In this document: positions 40,505-49,834 of the stretch, one piece after another
How positions within the stretch are numbered: the stretch's first letter is position 1
Layout of the letters: each line of letters begins with the position of its first letter
Assembly: GCA_030431255.1 (NCBI GenBank)
Contig: JAUIJL010000022.1
Span: forward strand, 83,583 to 147,582
Length of the DNA stretch: 64,000 nucleotides
Source of the DNA: Thermoanaerobaculia bacterium
GTDB taxonomy: Bacteria > Acidobacteriota > Thermoanaerobaculia > Multivoradales > J023
Reading direction: 5' to 3'
Made by a program: the position numbers and the translations under genes
The notes under the pieces: generated by a model
Seen by the model: only the letters and a program-made list of their open reading frames with translations
What the model was told of the DNA's origin: nothing
The model's database searches: none

Positions 40505-42511
40505 ATGCTCGATTTCGTGCTGCCGTGGAACGGCCGGCCGAAGCAGTCGGTGGGACGTGGATCGCGGAACGAAGACGTCATTAGCCCAGGGGGACGAAGC
40601 GTGCTCGATCACGCGGGCCAATCATCGCACGAGACCACCACCCAGAATCAAGGTGGTGGGCGCCGAGACAGAGCGAAAGGCGCTGAACAGCTAGTGGCCG
40701 CCGTGTTGCCGTCGGCCTTGGTGATTCTGTTGCTCCTGCTCGCCACCGGATCACCAAAGCTGGCTCCCAACGGATGGTTGGCCGACCCCTGGCAGGCTTT
40801 GGCCTGGATCCTGGTCGGGACCATGGCCGCGTTGCATCGACCACTGTCGAGACACGCCGCCCCGGCCGCTTCGCCCGCGGGGGAAGCCGCGACTTTAGGG
40901 CTCGGCGCTATGGTGCTGCCCGCCGTGATGGCGGAGTCGGGGGCTGTGCCCGCCGCCTTGGTGGCCGGTGCCGTGCTGATCACTTCCGAGGCCGCCCTAC
41001 AAGCTCTCGCGGCTCGCCTGGGCGGTACGGACAACGCCCTGGGTCGTCTCCTGCCGGCGCTGGAAAGAGCCGTTCTTTTCGCCTTTTCGACCCTGATCGT
41101 CGGCACGGCGCTCTCGGTTCCCCAGGTCGGGGCCTGGCCCTCCCACTTCCTCGCCCTCGCCTCGGCGCTGCTCTTCACGCTGATTCCAGCGGCCTCGATC
41201 GCGGCCTTGGCCCGGGTGCGATCGAGAGAATTCTCGGCTCGAGACGCACTGCCACCGATGGCGCTCGACTTTGCCGGATGGATCATCGGCTGGATGTTGG
41301 TTTCCTTGTTGAGCGTCCCGGTGGCCGCTAATCCGGAGCTCGGTGACGCACCTGCAGGGACCTTCCGGCTCGGTGCCGGCGGCCTGGGCGGACAAGGTGG
41401 CCTGGGAGGACAGTGGGTATGGTGGATATTGGCGTTGCTGGCAGCCGAGGCCGCCCGCAACGCTGTCTTGCGAGGGCTCTCCGACCATCGTGTGGGCCAT
41501 TTCGAACGCCTTCGGGAAGCCCACGAGCGTATTTTGTCGGAAACCTCGGGCATGGGTGACATCGCCCAGCAGGTGCTGGTGGAATGTCGCAACATCCTGC
41601 CCGTCCAATGGTTCCAATTCGAGCTTCTGGAAGAAGGTGGGGTAGGAGCCGAAGAGGACTATTGGCAGAGCTGGGCCGCCGGCCCCGACGGCCTCTTGGT
41701 GGAAGGGCGACCGAAGCCGCCGAGCCGCCCCAGCATGTTGCCCGGCATCCACCGACGTGCCGACTGGCGGGTAGTCGAACGACAGCTGGTGCGCACCAAC
41801 CCCGACGACGGCGAGGTGTTGCTGGCCCGGCTGCGGCTTTGGTGCGATCCACGGCGGATCGAGTCCGGGGCCGAAGACCTCCTAGATACGCTGATTCCGC
41901 AGATGGCCAGCTCGGTGCACCGGGCCATGCTCGACCGGGAAGCCAAGCTCGATCCCCTGACCGGAGTGCCGGTGCGTCGGGTGCTGGAAAGCAGCATGCA
42001 GAGAGCCTACCGGCGGTGCATTGAAGACGGTGTGCCCATGGCGGTGATCATGTGTGACATCGATTTCTTCAAAAAGGTCAACGACACCCACGGCCACGCC
42101 GCCGGAGACGAGGCTCTCAAGCTGGTGGCCGCGACCCTCGACAGCCAGCGACGAGACAACGATCTTTGTTGTCGCTACGGTGGCGAGGAATTCACCATTC
42201 TTTTGGAAAGAACCCACGGCGACGACGCTCTCCGGCTGGCGGAACGATTGCGCCAGGCCGTTGAGATGCTGCATTTCGAATTTGAAGGCCGCCACATTCC
42301 CCTGACCTTGAGCCTAGGCGTGGCGTCGTTTCCGGAGCTGCACATCAAAACCGTCAGCGAGCTCCTACTGCTGGCGGACGAAGCTCTGTACGAAGCCAAG
42401 GAGAGCGGCCGCAATCAGTGCATGTTGCACATTGGAAACGGAGCATTCCGCCCTCCCGCGGGAGCCCGTCGCCAGGAGTCCTCAACCATCATCTCCAGAC
42501 CCAATCTATGA
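40505..42511 (+). CDS. Membrane-anchored diguanylate cyclase (GGDEF)
   Basis: RYGGEEFTILLERTHGDDA active site; N-terminal TM region; start uncertain. Confidence 0.9.
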   Translation: MLDFVLPWNGRPKQSVGRGSRNEDVISPGGRSVLDHAGQSSHETTTQNQGGGRRDRAKGAEQLVAAVLPSALVILLLLLATGSPKLAPNGWLADPWQALAWILVGTMAALHRPLSRHAAPAASPAGEAATLGLGAMVLPAVMAESGAVPAALVAGAVLITSEAALQALAARLGGTDNALGRLLPALERAVLFAFSTLIVGTALSVPQVGAWPSHFLALASALLFTLIPAASIAALARVRSREFSARDALPPMALDFAGWIIGWMLVSLLSVPVAANPELGDAPAGTFRLGAGGLGGQGGLGGQWVWWILALLAAEAARNAVLRGLSDHRVGHFERLREAHERILSETSGMGDIAQQVLVECRNILPVQWFQFELLEEGGVGAEEDYWQSWAAGPDGLLVEGRPKPPSRPSMLPGIHRRADWRVVERQLVRTNPDDGEVLLARLRLWCDPRRIESGAEDLLDTLIPQMASSVHRAMLDREAKLDPLTGVPVRRVLESSMQRAYRRCIEDGVPMAVIMCDIDFFKKVNDTHGHAAGDEALKLVAATLDSQRRDNDLCCRYGGEEFTILLERTHGDDALRLAERLRQAVEMLHFEFEGRHIPLTLSLGVASFPELHIKTVSELLLLADEALYEAKESGRNQCMLHIGNGAFRPPAGARRQESSTIISRPNL

Positions 42512-42578
42512 CCCCCCTGGATCTTCTTCATGGGGGCCCATGCTCCGAAGGCGAGCCCACTTCAGCTATGATCTGCGT

Positions 42579-43592
42579 ATGAGATTCAGGGCCAAACCAT
42601 CGTTATTCGGAGCCGCGATCACCGCCGCCCTCCTGCTGTTGACGGCCCTACCGCCCGTCGCGGCCCAAGATGCGGTGAGGATGGCGATGGAAGCCTTCGA
42701 CACCGAGGCTCAAATCGAGGTTCGCGGCCTGAGCCCGTCTCAAGCAGAGCCCGCGATTCGCGCGGCGCTGGCCGAGATCTACGGAATCCAACAGTTGCTC
42801 GACCCTGCCCAAACCGAGGGTTTCGGAGTCGCCTTCCTGGAAGCCAACGCCGGCAAATGGACGACCGTCGACCCGAGGCTCGGCGAGCTACTGGCCAGAG
42901 GCTTACAGTACTGCCTCTGGTCCGGCGGCTCCTACAGCCCCTTAGGCGGTGAGCTCGAGCGGCTGTGGAAGCTTCGAGATCAAACCGGCGAAGGCCCTGA
43001 GCCGTCGGATCTGCACCGCGCCGTGCAGCGGGCGGAATGCGAGCGTTTAGAGGTGGAAACCGGCTCCTCGATCCGTGTTCGAATCCCCGAAGGCAGCAAG
43101 ATCGCCACCTCTAGCATCGAGAAGGGGTTCGCCATCGACAAGGCCTTCGAGACCCTGCTGCGCCACGGCGCCACCAACGCATTCGTTGAGATCGGACACG
43201 TGGTCCGAGGAGTGGGTGGAGGCCCCGACGGCAACGGCTGGTTGGTGGCGGTTCCAGGGCATCGCAAGACCCGCGACCCTCTGGACCAATTCTGGCTGGC
43301 CAACCAAAGCCTGGCGGTGGTTCGAAAAGGCAAAGGGCGACGACTCGATCACCGCAAGGGCGTTCCCAGCATCGGGGTAGTGCAAATCGCCTCGGTTTCC
43401 GAGCTGGCCATCGACACCGAGATTCTGGCCCACCTCCTATTCGTGGTCGGCTCTCCCGAAGGCCAACGCCTGTTGGGTTATTTGAATCCGAGACCCTCGG
43501 TGTTTTGGCTTCTCGGCAACGATGTCGGGACCCCCCTGGAATCCCAATACCATTGGTCCCAGCTCTCCCGTCCCCGAAGGCCGAGCTTCTAG
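42579..43592 (+). CDS. ApbE-like (FAD:protein FMN transferase family) secreted protein, divergent
   Basis: Signal peptide; SIEKGFAIDKAFETLLRHGATNAFVEIG; LDHRKGVPS. Confidence 0.75.
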   Translation: MRFRAKPSLFGAAITAALLLLTALPPVAAQDAVRMAMEAFDTEAQIEVRGLSPSQAEPAIRAALAEIYGIQQLLDPAQTEGFGVAFLEANAGKWTTVDPRLGELLARGLQYCLWSGGSYSPLGGELERLWKLRDQTGEGPEPSDLHRAVQRAECERLEVETGSSIRVRIPEGSKIATSSIEKGFAIDKAFETLLRHGATNAFVEIGHVVRGVGGGPDGNGWLVAVPGHRKTRDPLDQFWLANQSLAVVRKGKGRRLDHRKGVPSIGVVQIASVSELAIDTEILAHLLFVVGSPEGQRLLGYLNPRPSVFWLLGNDVGTPLESQYHWSQLSRPRRPSF

Positions 43593-43934
43593 CCGCCACT
43601 CTCAATCGATCGGTTCAATCGATCGGTCGTCACCCAACCGATCCGCAGTCGTCCCCGCTGAGCCGAGAAGCACCACTTGGCTGCGCCGCCATTCGTCCGG
43701 CCGGTCGGTCGGGAATCACGCCAAAAACGACGACAAACCGAGAGGATTGGCGCGCCGTTCAACTCCACGGCGAACTGCAAATCAAAATCTGAACACTCTT
43801 TTCGTACAATCTCCGGCTGCCCCTACACTGTCCAATGCTCGAACGACGCTGATCCATCTCGGTGCATCCGAGAACGGACCCGAAACAGCGGCCAACAGAC
43901 TTTGCAATGGTGGACTCTGCAAGGGAGATTCAGG

Positions 43935-44192
43935 GTGACTACGGTGTCCGATATCGGCAATGGGCTCGATGTCCTGGCCGAAATTCTAGAACGATGGGAG
44001 CGCAAGCTGCGCCAGCTGACCGAAGAGCTGGAAGGGGCCGAATATGCGGCCGAGACCGACGAGGCGCTGAATTTGGAGGCGGTGGTCCAGAGTCGCATCT
44101 CCGCTGCCCTCGACGACGAGATGCGACCCGTGATCGAAACATTGAAAGACCTCGCGAGCTTGATCGAGAAGGAAAACCCCAAACCCAATTGA
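43935..44192 (+). CDS. Small coiled-coil hypothetical protein
   Basis: GTG start in the ORF listed at 43677-44192; helical, followed by a terminator. Confidence 0.55.
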   Translation: MTTVSDIGNGLDVLAEILERWERKLRQLTEELEGAEYAAETDEALNLEAVVQSRISAALDDEMRPVIETLKDLASLIEKENPKPN

Positions 44193-44216
44193 GCTCGCGA
44201 GTCAGCTGGGCAAGAA

Positions 44217-44243
44217 AAAAGGGCGCCGTTCAGGCGCCCTTTT
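44217..44243. terminator. Intrinsic terminator (bidirectional)
   Basis: AAAAGGGCGCC-GTTCA-GGCGCCCTTTT. Confidence 0.85.
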
Positions 44244-44280
44244 CCTTCGGCTCGCGATCCCCGGGGACCAGCCCGCTCGA

Positions 44281-45555
44281 TCACCGCTCGGCAAGTGGAA
44301 CGAACTCACGCTCCGTTGCACCAACGTAGATCTGGCGAGGTCGGTTGATCCGCGCACTGGGATCACGGCGCAGCTCTTTCCAATGGGCCAGCCAGCCCGG
44401 CATTCTGCCCAAGGCGAACATCACCGTGAACATATTCACCGGAATGCCCATGGCGCTGTAGATGATGCCGCTGTAGAAATCCACGTTGGGATAGAGGCGC
44501 CGCTCCACAAAGTACTCGTCCTCCAGGGCAACCCGCTCGAGGTTTTTGGCGATTTCCAGCAACGGATCGTCGATGCCCAGCTCTTCGAGCACATCGTCGG
44601 CCGCCTTCTTGAGGATCCGAGCGCGGGGATCGAAGTTCTTGTAGACCCGGTGGCCGAAACCCATGAGGCGGAAGTTGTCGTCCTTATCTTTGGCCTTGTC
44701 GACGAACTTTTGGTAGCCGCCGCCGTCGTCCTGGATCATGCGCAGCATCTCGATCACCTTCTGGTTGGCCCCACCGTGGAGGGGGCCCCAAAGGGCGCAG
44801 ATGCCGGCGGCGATCGACGCATAGATGTTCGCACCGGAAGAGCCCACCATGCGAACCGTGGAGGTCGAGCAATTCTGCTCATGATCGGCGTGCAGAATGA
44901 GCAACATGTTGAGCGCCCGCTCCAACACCGGATTCACCTCGTAGGGCTCGGCCGGAACGGCGAACATCATATTCAAGAAACGGGCCGTGTAGGAAAGGTC
45001 GTTTCGCGGATACATGAACGGTTGGCCGATGGACTTCTTATAAGAGAAAGCCGCGATGGTGATCGCCTTGGCCAGCAACCGCGTGATGTTGAGGTCCAGG
45101 TTTGCTTCGAGATTCGCGCCCGGATAATAGGAGGATAGTGAAGCCACCATCGAGGAGAGGATCGCCATGGGATGGGCCGTGGGCGGGTATCCCTCGAAGA
45201 ACTTCTTCATGTCCTCGTGCAACATGCTGTGGTAGGTCAGCCCTTCGTCGAATTCCTCCAGCTCGGAGGCGGTGGGCAAATCCCCATTGAGCAAAAGGTA
45301 GGAAATCTCGGAGAACGTGGCCTCTTCGGCAATGGCCTCGATGGGATATCCACGATAGCGCAGGATGCCTTTCTCTCCGTCGATGAAGGTGATGCCGCTG
45401 GTGCAGCTGCCGGTGTTGCCGTAGCCCGGGTCGAGGGTGATGCCTTTCGATTGGGCGCGCAGCTTGCTGATGTCGATTCCTACCTCGCCCTCCGATCCGA
45501 CCACGGTCGGTAACTCATACTCCTTGCCGTCAAACTGCAGCTTGGCTGAGGCCAT
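44281..45555 (-). CDS. gltA: Citrate synthase
   Basis: GILRYRGYPIEAIAE; LHADHEQNCSTSTVRMVGSSGANIYASIAAGICALWGPLHGGAN. Confidence 0.97.
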   Translation of the reverse strand: MASAKLQFDGKEYELPTVVGSEGEVGIDISKLRAQSKGITLDPGYGNTGSCTSGITFIDGEKGILRYRGYPIEAIAEEATFSEISYLLLNGDLPTASELEEFDEGLTYHSMLHEDMKKFFEGYPPTAHPMAILSSMVASLSSYYPGANLEANLDLNITRLLAKAITIAAFSYKKSIGQPFMYPRNDLSYTARFLNMMFAVPAEPYEVNPVLERALNMLLILHADHEQNCSTSTVRMVGSSGANIYASIAAGICALWGPLHGGANQKVIEMLRMIQDDGGGYQKFVDKAKDKDDNFRLMGFGHRVYKNFDPRARILKKAADDVLEELGIDDPLLEIAKNLERVALEDEYFVERRLYPNVDFYSGIIYSAMGIPVNMFTVMFALGRMPGWLAHWKELRRDPSARINRPRQIYVGATEREFVPLAER

Positions 45556-45748
45556 CTGTATCTCCTAATGTCGAAATCGACACAACTTGCATTGAAGCGG
45601 AATGTACCGCGCGCTGGGGGCGAGCGACGGGCCGCCCAGTGAAGAGCTTGGACGCGCGCGGCGCGTAGAGGGCCTGCCGGATGTAGACACACAGCTTAGC
45701 TGGTGGATTTCAAGGGACTTTCCGGGGGCCGCACCGAATAGCGGAAGT

Positions 45749-46432
45749 TTATCCTTTTGTCGAGTCTAGTCGCAAGAAATTGCCCTGCCGCAAAGCGGCA
45801 TCGGCGATCCACTCCCGGGCACGATCTAAATCTTCAGGGTGATTGAGGTTCGAGAAGAGGGCACTGGACCCGAGAGCCCCCGTCCCTCGAGCATCGAGCC
45901 AATCGTCGAGCCAATCTCGACTATGAATTCGACGCACATCGAGACCCGGATTCCCCTCCGCTAGATCCCGTAGGGAATATTTTCCCCGAGCAGCCCGCTC
46001 TTTCAGATGCCGAAGGGCCTCGGCCCGGTATATAGCACAAGCCGGCTCAAGCCCCCGGTCCGTGATCGGCACCACCCAGTCTCCGGATTGCCACGACAAG
46101 AAATGCAGGAAGGCCGCCGGCACGAAGGGTTGATCGCAAGCCAGTGTCAGCAGTGGGCGCCCCGGCATGTGCTCGGCCGCCCCCAATAGACCCGCCACCG
46201 GACCGGCTCCGGGGCCGTCGCTCACGGAGACGGCGCCCGGCAGCAGCCCGCGACCGGCATCGGCCACCAGCCACGTCTCACAGACTGCGGATATACGGTC
46301 CGCTGCCCATTGCAGCAGACCTCTTCCGTCGCCGAAGGGCAAGCTGACGAAATTCTTGTCGCGCCCCATACGTCGCGACTGCCCTCCGGCTAGGATCACG
46401 CCGACCACAGGTGGGTTGGACGATCGGCTCAC
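45749..46432 (-). CDS. mobA: Molybdenum cofactor guanylyltransferase
   Basis: VGVILAGGQSRRMGRDKNF; TLACDQPFVP. Confidence 0.9.
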   Translation of the reverse strand: MSRSSNPPVVGVILAGGQSRRMGRDKNFVSLPFGDGRGLLQWAADRISAVCETWLVADAGRGLLPGAVSVSDGPGAGPVAGLLGAAEHMPGRPLLTLACDQPFVPAAFLHFLSWQSGDWVVPITDRGLEPACAIYRAEALRHLKERAARGKYSLRDLAEGNPGLDVRRIHSRDWLDDWLDARGTGALGSSALFSNLNHPEDLDRAREWIADAALRQGNFLRLDSTKG

Positions 46433-46815
46433 AGGGGGACGACTCGATGGGCGAACGGACCTCCCGGCCCGACGGCTTTTTCGAAACGCACGCGATCCCC
46501 CGAAGCCAACGGCTTCCGGGTCACGACGTTGGAATGGTGGACGAAGATCTCCCTTTCGGTCTCACCACAGGCCGTCGGCCGGTTCCGAGAAACCTCCTCG
46601 ACACACGAAGGCATTTCAACAGGAGAATTCTCGATGAAGCCGTAGCCCTTGGCCGGGCTGAACCACTTGACGACCCCTACCGAGGTGCGGCCGGCTGAGG
46701 TGCGGCCGGCTGAGGTGCGGCCGGCTGAGGTGCGGCCGGCTGAGGTGCGGCCGGCTGAGGTGCTGCTGGATAGCGGCTCCGCGCGCGACGGACAGTGGTT
46801 GGGCGTTGCGGTCAT
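46429..46815 (-). CDS. Cold-shock-domain protein with N-terminal pentapeptide repeat
   Basis: GVVKWFSPAKGYGFIE...REIFVHHSNV...GDRVRFEKAVGPGGPFAHRV; preceded by (SAGRT)5. Confidence 0.8.
   Translation of the reverse strand: MTATPNHCPSRAEPLSSSTSAGRTSAGRTSAGRTSAGRTSAGRTSVGVVKWFSPAKGYGFIENSPVEMPSCVEEVSRNRPTACGETEREIFVHHSNVVTRKPLASGDRVRFEKAVGPGGPFAHRVVPL
46682..46756. repeat. 15-bp tandem repeat, five perfect units (gaggtgcggccggct)
   Basis: Direct reading; degenerate sixth unit follows. Confidence 0.97.
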
Positions 46816-46920
46816 GGTGATGTCCTCTGAATTCGGTCGCTGACTAGACAACGACCCTGCCTCTTCCAACAAGCCACCGGACCTCGGTATTTCAGTCGAC
46901 GTTTTCCGCACACACGAACA

Positions 46921-46947
46921 AAGCCCGCCGTTGGGAACGGCGGGCTT
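46921..46947. terminator. Intrinsic-terminator-like hairpin downstream of tRNA-Leu
   Basis: AAGCCCGCCGTT-GGG-AACGGCGGGCTT. Confidence 0.7.
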
Positions 46948-47014
46948 AAATATGCAGCTGGGTGGTGAGCTCCGGCTGCGAAGGTCTGGCGGAAGACCTG
47001 ATGTTGGGAAGTAT

Positions 47015-47101
47015 TGGTGCCGAAGGTCGGACTCGAACCGACACGGGTTTTACCCCACACGGCCCTCAACCGTGCGCGTCTACCAATTCCGCCACTTCGG
47101 C
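47015..47101 (-). tRNA. tRNA-Leu (anticodon GAG), CCA encoded
   Basis: GCCGAAG...CACGG-TTGAGGG-CCGTG...GGTTCGAGTCC...CTTCGGC-ACCA on minus strand. Confidence 0.95.
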
Positions 47102-47141
47102 GAGGAGCGAGATTCTATTCAGAAGCCAGTGAGCTTGGCAA

Positions 47142-47178
47142 GCAAAAAGGCGGGAATTTTTACCTCCCGCCTTTTTGC
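47142..47178 (-). terminator. Intrinsic terminator downstream of secG
   Basis: GCAAAAAGGCGGGA / TCCCGCCTTTTTGC stem. Confidence 0.8.
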
Positions 47179-47205
47179 CGGCGAGTCACCGGATCGGCTC
47201 GCGAT

Positions 47206-47276
47206 CAGCCGTTTGGCGGTCAGCCGTTTGGCGGTCAGCCGTCCGACTCAGCCGTTTGGCGGTCAGCCGTCCGACT
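47206..47276. repeat. Tandem repeats across the secG stop codon (15-bp cagccgtttggcggt and 28-bp composite)
   Basis: 15-bp unit at 47206 followed by two exact 28-bp units (47221-47248, 47249-47276). Confidence 0.95.
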
Positions 47277-47778
47277 CAGCCGGCTCGGCCGTCGCATCGT
47301 CGGCGCCAGGATCATCGGCGGGTGCCGGCTCCGGCGTGTCGGGGGAGTCCCCGGCAGTCGTCTCGGCTTCGCCGGCATCGGCTGCGCCGGTATCGTCGAC
47401 CACTGCGTCATCGCCGGCCACGGCGTCGTCGGCAGCAGGCTCTTCGCCTTCGACGTCCGTGGGCAGCGCACCCTCGGCTTCCTCGACCGCCTGCTCGGCC
47501 TCAGCCGTTGCGGCGGCTTCGGGCAGGTCGCTGAAGACCTCACTGCTGTCCTCACGGGTTTGCAACACACCGATGAAGAGCGTGGTGACGATGAAGGCAA
47601 TGAACGAGCCGACCGTCATCTTGTGCAGAACGGTCGCGGCACCTCGGGCGCCAAACGCGGTCTGGGTGCCACCGCCGCCGAAAACGGAAAGGTCGGCACC
47701 TTTGCCTTGTTGTAGAAGAACCACGGCGATCAAGAAAAAGCAGATCAACACGTGGAGCGTGTAAACCAAGAAAGTCAT
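47263..47778 (-). CDS. secG: Preprotein translocase subunit SecG with long acidic C-terminal extension
   Basis: LHVLICFFLIAVVLLQQGKGADLSVFGGGGTQTAFGARGAATVLHKMT; ~90-aa Asp/Glu/Ala-rich tail. Confidence 0.93.
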   Translation of the reverse strand: MTFLVYTLHVLICFFLIAVVLLQQGKGADLSVFGGGGTQTAFGARGAATVLHKMTVGSFIAFIVTTLFIGVLQTREDSSEVFSDLPEAAATAEAEQAVEEAEGALPTDVEGEEPAADDAVAGDDAVVDDTGAADAGEAETTAGDSPDTPEPAPADDPGADDATAEPAESDG

Positions 47779-47846
47779 GTCGGTTTTCCTCCGGAGTCGT
47801 CACCCGCGAATCGGGCGACCTGGCGTGGCCCAGGGACAGAAATTCC

Positions 47847-48632
47847 CTAGGGCGCGGAGCGGGCGCAAGAGCGCATCATAGCCGAGAATTTTTCTGAGTC
47901 AAGACTTGCGCCGCCGACTAGGAAGCCGTCGATATCGTTTTCGGCGTAGAGCTCGTCCACATTTTCGGGTTTGGCCGAGCCTCCATAGAGGATTCTGACC
48001 TGGGATGCCCGCTCTGCGCCGAGCATGTCACCCAACAAGCGACGCAGGAAGGCATGGGCCTCCTGGGCCATCTCCGGAGTCGCGGTCTCTCCCGTGCCGA
48101 TGGCCCAAACCGGCTCGTAGGCGAGCTCGAAGCTTCCGGAAGATCCGTCGAGCGCGGCGGTAACTTGACGCTTCAGCACGTCGAGGGTCTGCCCCTGGGA
48201 CCGCTCCTCACGGGTCTCGCCGACACAGACCAAGGGAATCAGGCCCGCCTCTTGAGCGGCCTTGACCTTGAGACCGATCCATTCGTCGGACTCGCCGTGA
48301 TCTCGACGTCGCTCACTATGGCCGCACAGCACCCAGGAACAGCCGGCGTCGACGAGCTGGGCCGCCGAAACGTCACCGGTGTGGGCGCCTGACGCTTTCG
48401 GATGCACATCTTGGCCACCCACGGACGCGACGCCGCCGGCAAGGCCCGCGGCTACCGTGTCCAAAAGGGGAAACGAGGGGAAGACCAACACCTCTACGCG
48501 GTCGGCTGAGACGCGATCGGCCGGGGCGCGGTCGGCCTCATTCAGACCGCGCAGCTGCTCACAGAAGGACGCGGCCTCGGCGCGCAGCATATTCATTTTC
48601 CAATTGGCGGCGAGAATCGGTGTTCGAGCCAT
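47847..48632 (-). CDS. tpiA: Triosephosphate isomerase
   Basis: ILAANWKMN; CGHSERRR; AYEPVWAIGTG; ILYGGSAKPEN. Confidence 0.97.
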   Translation of the reverse strand: MARTPILAANWKMNMLRAEAASFCEQLRGLNEADRAPADRVSADRVEVLVFPSFPLLDTVAAGLAGGVASVGGQDVHPKASGAHTGDVSAAQLVDAGCSWVLCGHSERRRDHGESDEWIGLKVKAAQEAGLIPLVCVGETREERSQGQTLDVLKRQVTAALDGSSGSFELAYEPVWAIGTGETATPEMAQEAHAFLRRLLGDMLGAERASQVRILYGGSAKPENVDELYAENDIDGFLVGGASLDSEKFSAMMRSCARSAP

Positions 48633-48634
48633 GA

Positions 48635-49834
48635 TCAACCTTCCCCTTTCGAAAGGGCTACCACGCCCGGAAGCGTTTTGCCGGCCAACAAATCCAGGGA
48701 CGCGCCACCGCCGGTAGACACATGGCTGAGCTGCCCGGCCAACCCGGCGCGACGTACCGCGGCCACGGTTTCACCGCCGCCGATCACGGTGAATCCGCTG
48801 CATTGTTTCAACCCCTCGGCCACCGCCGACGTTCCCGCGTCGAACGGCGGTTTTTCGAATACGCCCAGCGGGCCGTTCCAGAAAAGAGTGCCCGCGTCGG
48901 CACAAGCTTCCACAAAGGCCTGGCGAGTCTGCTCGCCGACGTCCACCGCCAGAGTGCCCGCGGGAATGGCATCCGCGGCCACGGTCTCCACCTGCGTGGG
49001 ATGGGCAAAGTCGTCGGTCACGACCACATCCGTGGGCAGCAGAACCCGGGTCTTGCCGGCTTCAGCCCGACGCAGGATGTCGCCCGCGAGCTCCACCCGT
49101 TCCTTTTCCACCAATGAGCTCGCCATGTCGAAACCGCGAGCGGCGAGGAACGTGTTGGCCATGCCGCCGCCCAGCAACAATACGTCGAGACGCGGCAGCA
49201 GATTCTCCAGGGTGTCGATTTTGCCCTCGATTTTGGCGCCGCCCAAAATGCCGACGAACGGGCGTTTCGGCGATTCCAACAGTGAGCCCAAGGCTTCCAC
49301 CTCACGGGCCAGCAGTCGCCCCGCCGCCTTGGCCGGAATCCGCTCCGCCAGGCCCACCACCGAGGCATGGGCTCGGTGGGCGGTGCCGAAGGCGTCGAGC
49401 ACGAAGGTGTCCGCAAGCGACGCCAGCTCGTCGGCGAAATCGGGATCGTTCTGGGTCTCCCCGGCATGGAAACGCAGGTTCTCCAACAGCAAGAGGTCGC
49501 CGTTCTTCAACGCCGACACCGCCGTCTGAGCCGCCTCGCCGACACAATCCTCGGCGAAAGCCACGGGTTTGCCGATCAAGCCGGAGAGCGTGGACACCAC
49601 GGGCCTCAAGCTGAATTCCGGCTTGGGCTCGCCTTTGGGCCGACCGCAGTGGGAGGCCAGAACTACCCGAGCTCCCGCCTCGACCAGCTCTCGTAGGGTC
49701 GGCAAGGCCTCTTCCAAGCGAGTGGCGTCGGCGACTTTGCCGTCGGCAAGGGGCACATTGAAATCGACCCGAACCAGCACTCGTTGACCGGAGATCTGTG
49801 AAGGCTCGAGGTCGTCTAGGGTTAAAAGACTCAT
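48635..49834 (-). CDS. pgk: Phosphoglycerate kinase
   Basis: VLVRVDFNVPL; LASHCGRPKG; VIGGGETVAAV. Confidence 0.97.
   Translation of the reverse strand: MSLLTLDDLEPSQISGQRVLVRVDFNVPLADGKVADATRLEEALPTLRELVEAGARVVLASHCGRPKGEPKPEFSLRPVVSTLSGLIGKPVAFAEDCVGEAAQTAVSALKNGDLLLLENLRFHAGETQNDPDFADELASLADTFVLDAFGTAHRAHASVVGLAERIPAKAAGRLLAREVEALGSLLESPKRPFVGILGGAKIEGKIDTLENLLPRLDVLLLGGGMANTFLAARGFDMASSLVEKERVELAGDILRRAEAGKTRVLLPTDVVVTDDFAHPTQVETVAADAIPAGTLAVDVGEQTRQAFVEACADAGTLFWNGPLGVFEKPPFDAGTSAVAEGLKQCSGFTVIGGGETVAAVRRAGLAGQLSHVSTGGGASLDLLAGKTLPGVVALSKGEG

Noticed and set aside
43603-43628. Repeated CAATCGATCGGT
   Set aside because: Only two short copies of a palindromic hexamer in an intergenic region; too weak to interpret.
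46649-46843. Plus-strand ORF with AEVRP repeats, or a CRISPR-like array
   Set aside because: 15-bp units have no spacers; the opposite strand encodes a recognisable cold-shock domain in frame with the repeat.
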